A DNA stretch of 6,709 bases. Origin: JBNJEA01 sp051745395 (GTDB lineage Bacteria > Desulfobacterota > Desulfobacteria > Desulfobacterales > Desulfosalsimonadaceae). The first letter of the stretch is position 1. Each line of letters begins with the position of its first letter. This document shows, one piece after another, positions 5,608 through 6,709 of the stretch. Under the pieces are notes generated by a model, which saw nothing but the letters and a program-made list of their open reading frames with translations, did not search any database and was not told the origin of the DNA. The position numbers and the translations under genes are program-made. The stretch lies in NCBI GenBank assembly GCA_051745395.1, contig JBNJEA010000153.1:1-6709 (forward strand), written 5' to 3'.

Positions 5608-6709
5608 GGAGACCGGCCTCCGGAGCCCGCCAAAAGCCGCCGGGTCGTTGCCGGGCTGATCAGTTCATTTGCAACAACCGTTGTAATGAACATGGCCACG
5701 ATCCAATCGGTAAAAACACCGGCGCCGGAAAGGTAAAAGTCCATGGCCATGGCAATGGCCGCCCCGCTTTGCGACAAAAGGCCCAGCCCGATCAGCGGCG
5801 AGATCGGATACGCCCCGGAAATCCAACGGGCTGCCGCGTAGCCGCCCGATATCTTGCCGGCCGTTCTTGCGGCCAGGTAAATCACCGCCAGCCCATAGCC
5901 CGGCAAAATGTCCGGGCGCCAGACGGCACCGGCGAGAATCAGAAATCCGATGTAAAACGGTTTTTCCTGTCCGGCAATCGCCATGAAAACCCGGTCCTTG
6001 CTGCCGGGGAGATTGGCGGCGGCAACTCCGGCGATCATATTGACAAAAAGCGGAGAAAGGCCGAAGAAAAGCGATACGCCGCCGGCAAAGGTGATGATGC
6101 CGATGGTAAATACCCAGAGCTCGTCTTCCCGGCAATGCACCTGGGTGAGCAGGTGCAGCACAAACCCCATGCTGATGCCGAATACAATCGAAGTGCCGAT
6201 CCATTGCAGGGCCGGAAAGGCATCAATCCCCGAAGGAGGCGGGGCGGTATGGAGCATGCAGGCCGCTATGCCAAACAGGGTAAATCCGATAACCGTGTCA
6301 ACGCCGCCGATATAGCGGATCAACTCCGTCTCGGCAGTCGGGCGGGGCCGTGTTTCCTTTATGACCAACGCGATCATGGCCGGGGAGCTACAGCATGCAA
6401 CGGCCCCGACGGCTAAGGCAAAAACCATTGCAGGCAAGCCGGGCGACAGCCTGTACAGCAGCCAGGCAAACGGAATGTATACCATTGCAAGCGTAATGGC
6501 GGCCTGAATGGCGGTGGCGGAAAAAAACCGCCGCGGAAAGCGCCGGAGTTTTTCGCTTTCAAACTGCAGGCCGAAAACCAACCCGAAATAGCCCAGCCCC
6601 AGGCTAAACAAGGGCCCTAAGCGCCCGATCGTTTCCCGGTCGAGCAAACCGAGAAAATTGTCGCCCAGGGCAAGGCCGATAAAAATAAATTCCGTTCCGG
6701 TGAGAAAAA
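5604..6709 (-). CDS. CPA2-type cation:proton antiporter-like membrane protein, upstream gene of pair, 5' end outside window
   Basis: A polytopic membrane protein paralogous to its downstream neighbour; 367 residues are visible. The frame stays open to the right window edge. The 20 residues before the TTG at 6645-6647 (beginning FLTGTEFIFIGLALG) continue the first conserved helix of the family. That TTG is therefore an internal leucine codon and the true start lies outside. Aligning the shared TG with the neighbour suggests about 55 N-terminal residues are missing. In visible numbering, FGLQFE (45-50) matches the GLEL-type motif, and SSPAMIALVIKE (107-118) is the SP helix. GGVDTVIGF (134-142) supplies the conserved aspartate at 137. 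GLLSQSGAAIAMAM near the end matches AQAGVSIG in the partner. No RCK/TrkA domain follows the last helix; the protein ends at GGRSP with a TGA. The overlap and the divergence between the two suggest a heteromeric transporter, which is inference. Confidence 0.82.
   Translation of the reverse strand, partial: FLTGTEFIFIGLALGDNFLGLLDRETIGRLGPLFSLGLGYFGLVFGLQFESEKLRRFPRRFFSATAIQAAITLAMVYIPFAWLLYRLSPGLPAMVFALAVGAVACCSSPAMIALVIKETRPRPTAETELIRYIGGVDTVIGFTLFGIAACMLHTAPPPSGIDAFPALQWIGTSIVFGISMGFVLHLLTQVHCREDELWVFTIGIITFAGGVSLFFGLSPLFVNMIAGVAAANLPGSKDRVFMAIAGQEKPFYIGFLILAGAVWRPDILPGYGLAVIYLAARTAGKISGGYAAARWISGAYPISPLIGLGLLSQSGAAIAMAMDFYLSGAGVFTDWIVAMFITTVVANELISPATTRRLLAGSGGRSP
5617..5621 (-). promoter_or_regulatory. 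GGAGG ribosome site of the downstream antiporter gene, inside the upstream gene
   Basis: On the minus strand GGAGG lies nine bases before the ATG at 5605-5607, within the end of the upstream reading frame. The CTCC just before the ATG (5608-5611) can pair with GGAG (5618-5621) across a six-base loop. This could partly mask the site until the upstream ribosome arrives. The stem is only four pairs, so the masking is tentative; the ribosome site itself is clear. Confidence 0.5.

Overview
This window looks like ordinary chromosome from an anaerobic, fairly GC-rich bacterium. The most likely group is Desulfobacterota (former Deltaproteobacteria) related to the Desulfobacteraceae. This is an inference from three things: a CooC-type nickel ATPase (CO dehydrogenase/acetyl-CoA synthase maturation), a large single-chain U32 protein, and intergenic dispersed repeats of kinds common in those genomes. 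No phage, transposase, CRISPR array, rRNA or tRNA gene is visible.

Layout. (1) 1-683, minus strand: most of cooC, cut at its 3' end by the window edge, with a plausible sigma-70-type promoter at 740-768. (2) 684-1287: an AT-rich intergenic stretch without a convincing gene. It holds a perfect FNR/CRP-type palindrome, a degraded inverted repeat, and a large perfect 26-bp inverted repeat that forms a dispersed-repeat hairpin. (3) 1288-3264, plus strand: a 658-residue U32-family protein with the family cysteines, more likely an iron-sulfur RNA-modifying or hydroxylase-type enzyme than a protease. (4) 3264-3361: a heptanucleotide tandem repeat that starts in the U32 stop codon and runs into a G-rich tract with quadruplex potential. 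(5) 3362-4279, plus strand: a complete HMG-CoA lyase with all expected catalytic and metal-binding residues. (6) 4276-6709, minus strand: two overlapping genes for paralogous CPA2-type cation:proton antiporter membrane proteins, neither with a C-terminal RCK/TrkA domain. The upstream one is cut by the right window edge.

The genes do not form one pathway. cooC and the U32 gene are divergent, and the U32 and HMG-CoA lyase genes are co-directional but separated by repeats. The lyase and antiporter genes converge so tightly that both TAA stops share one TTAA. The only clear operon is the antiporter pair, with an ATGA stop/start overlap and divergent paralogous sequences that suggest a two-subunit transporter. 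I found no strong evidence for a wholly new system. The items most worth a second look are this RCK-less antiporter pair, the FNR-type palindrome in the cooC-U32 interval, and the repeat/G-rich leader of the HMG-CoA lyase gene.
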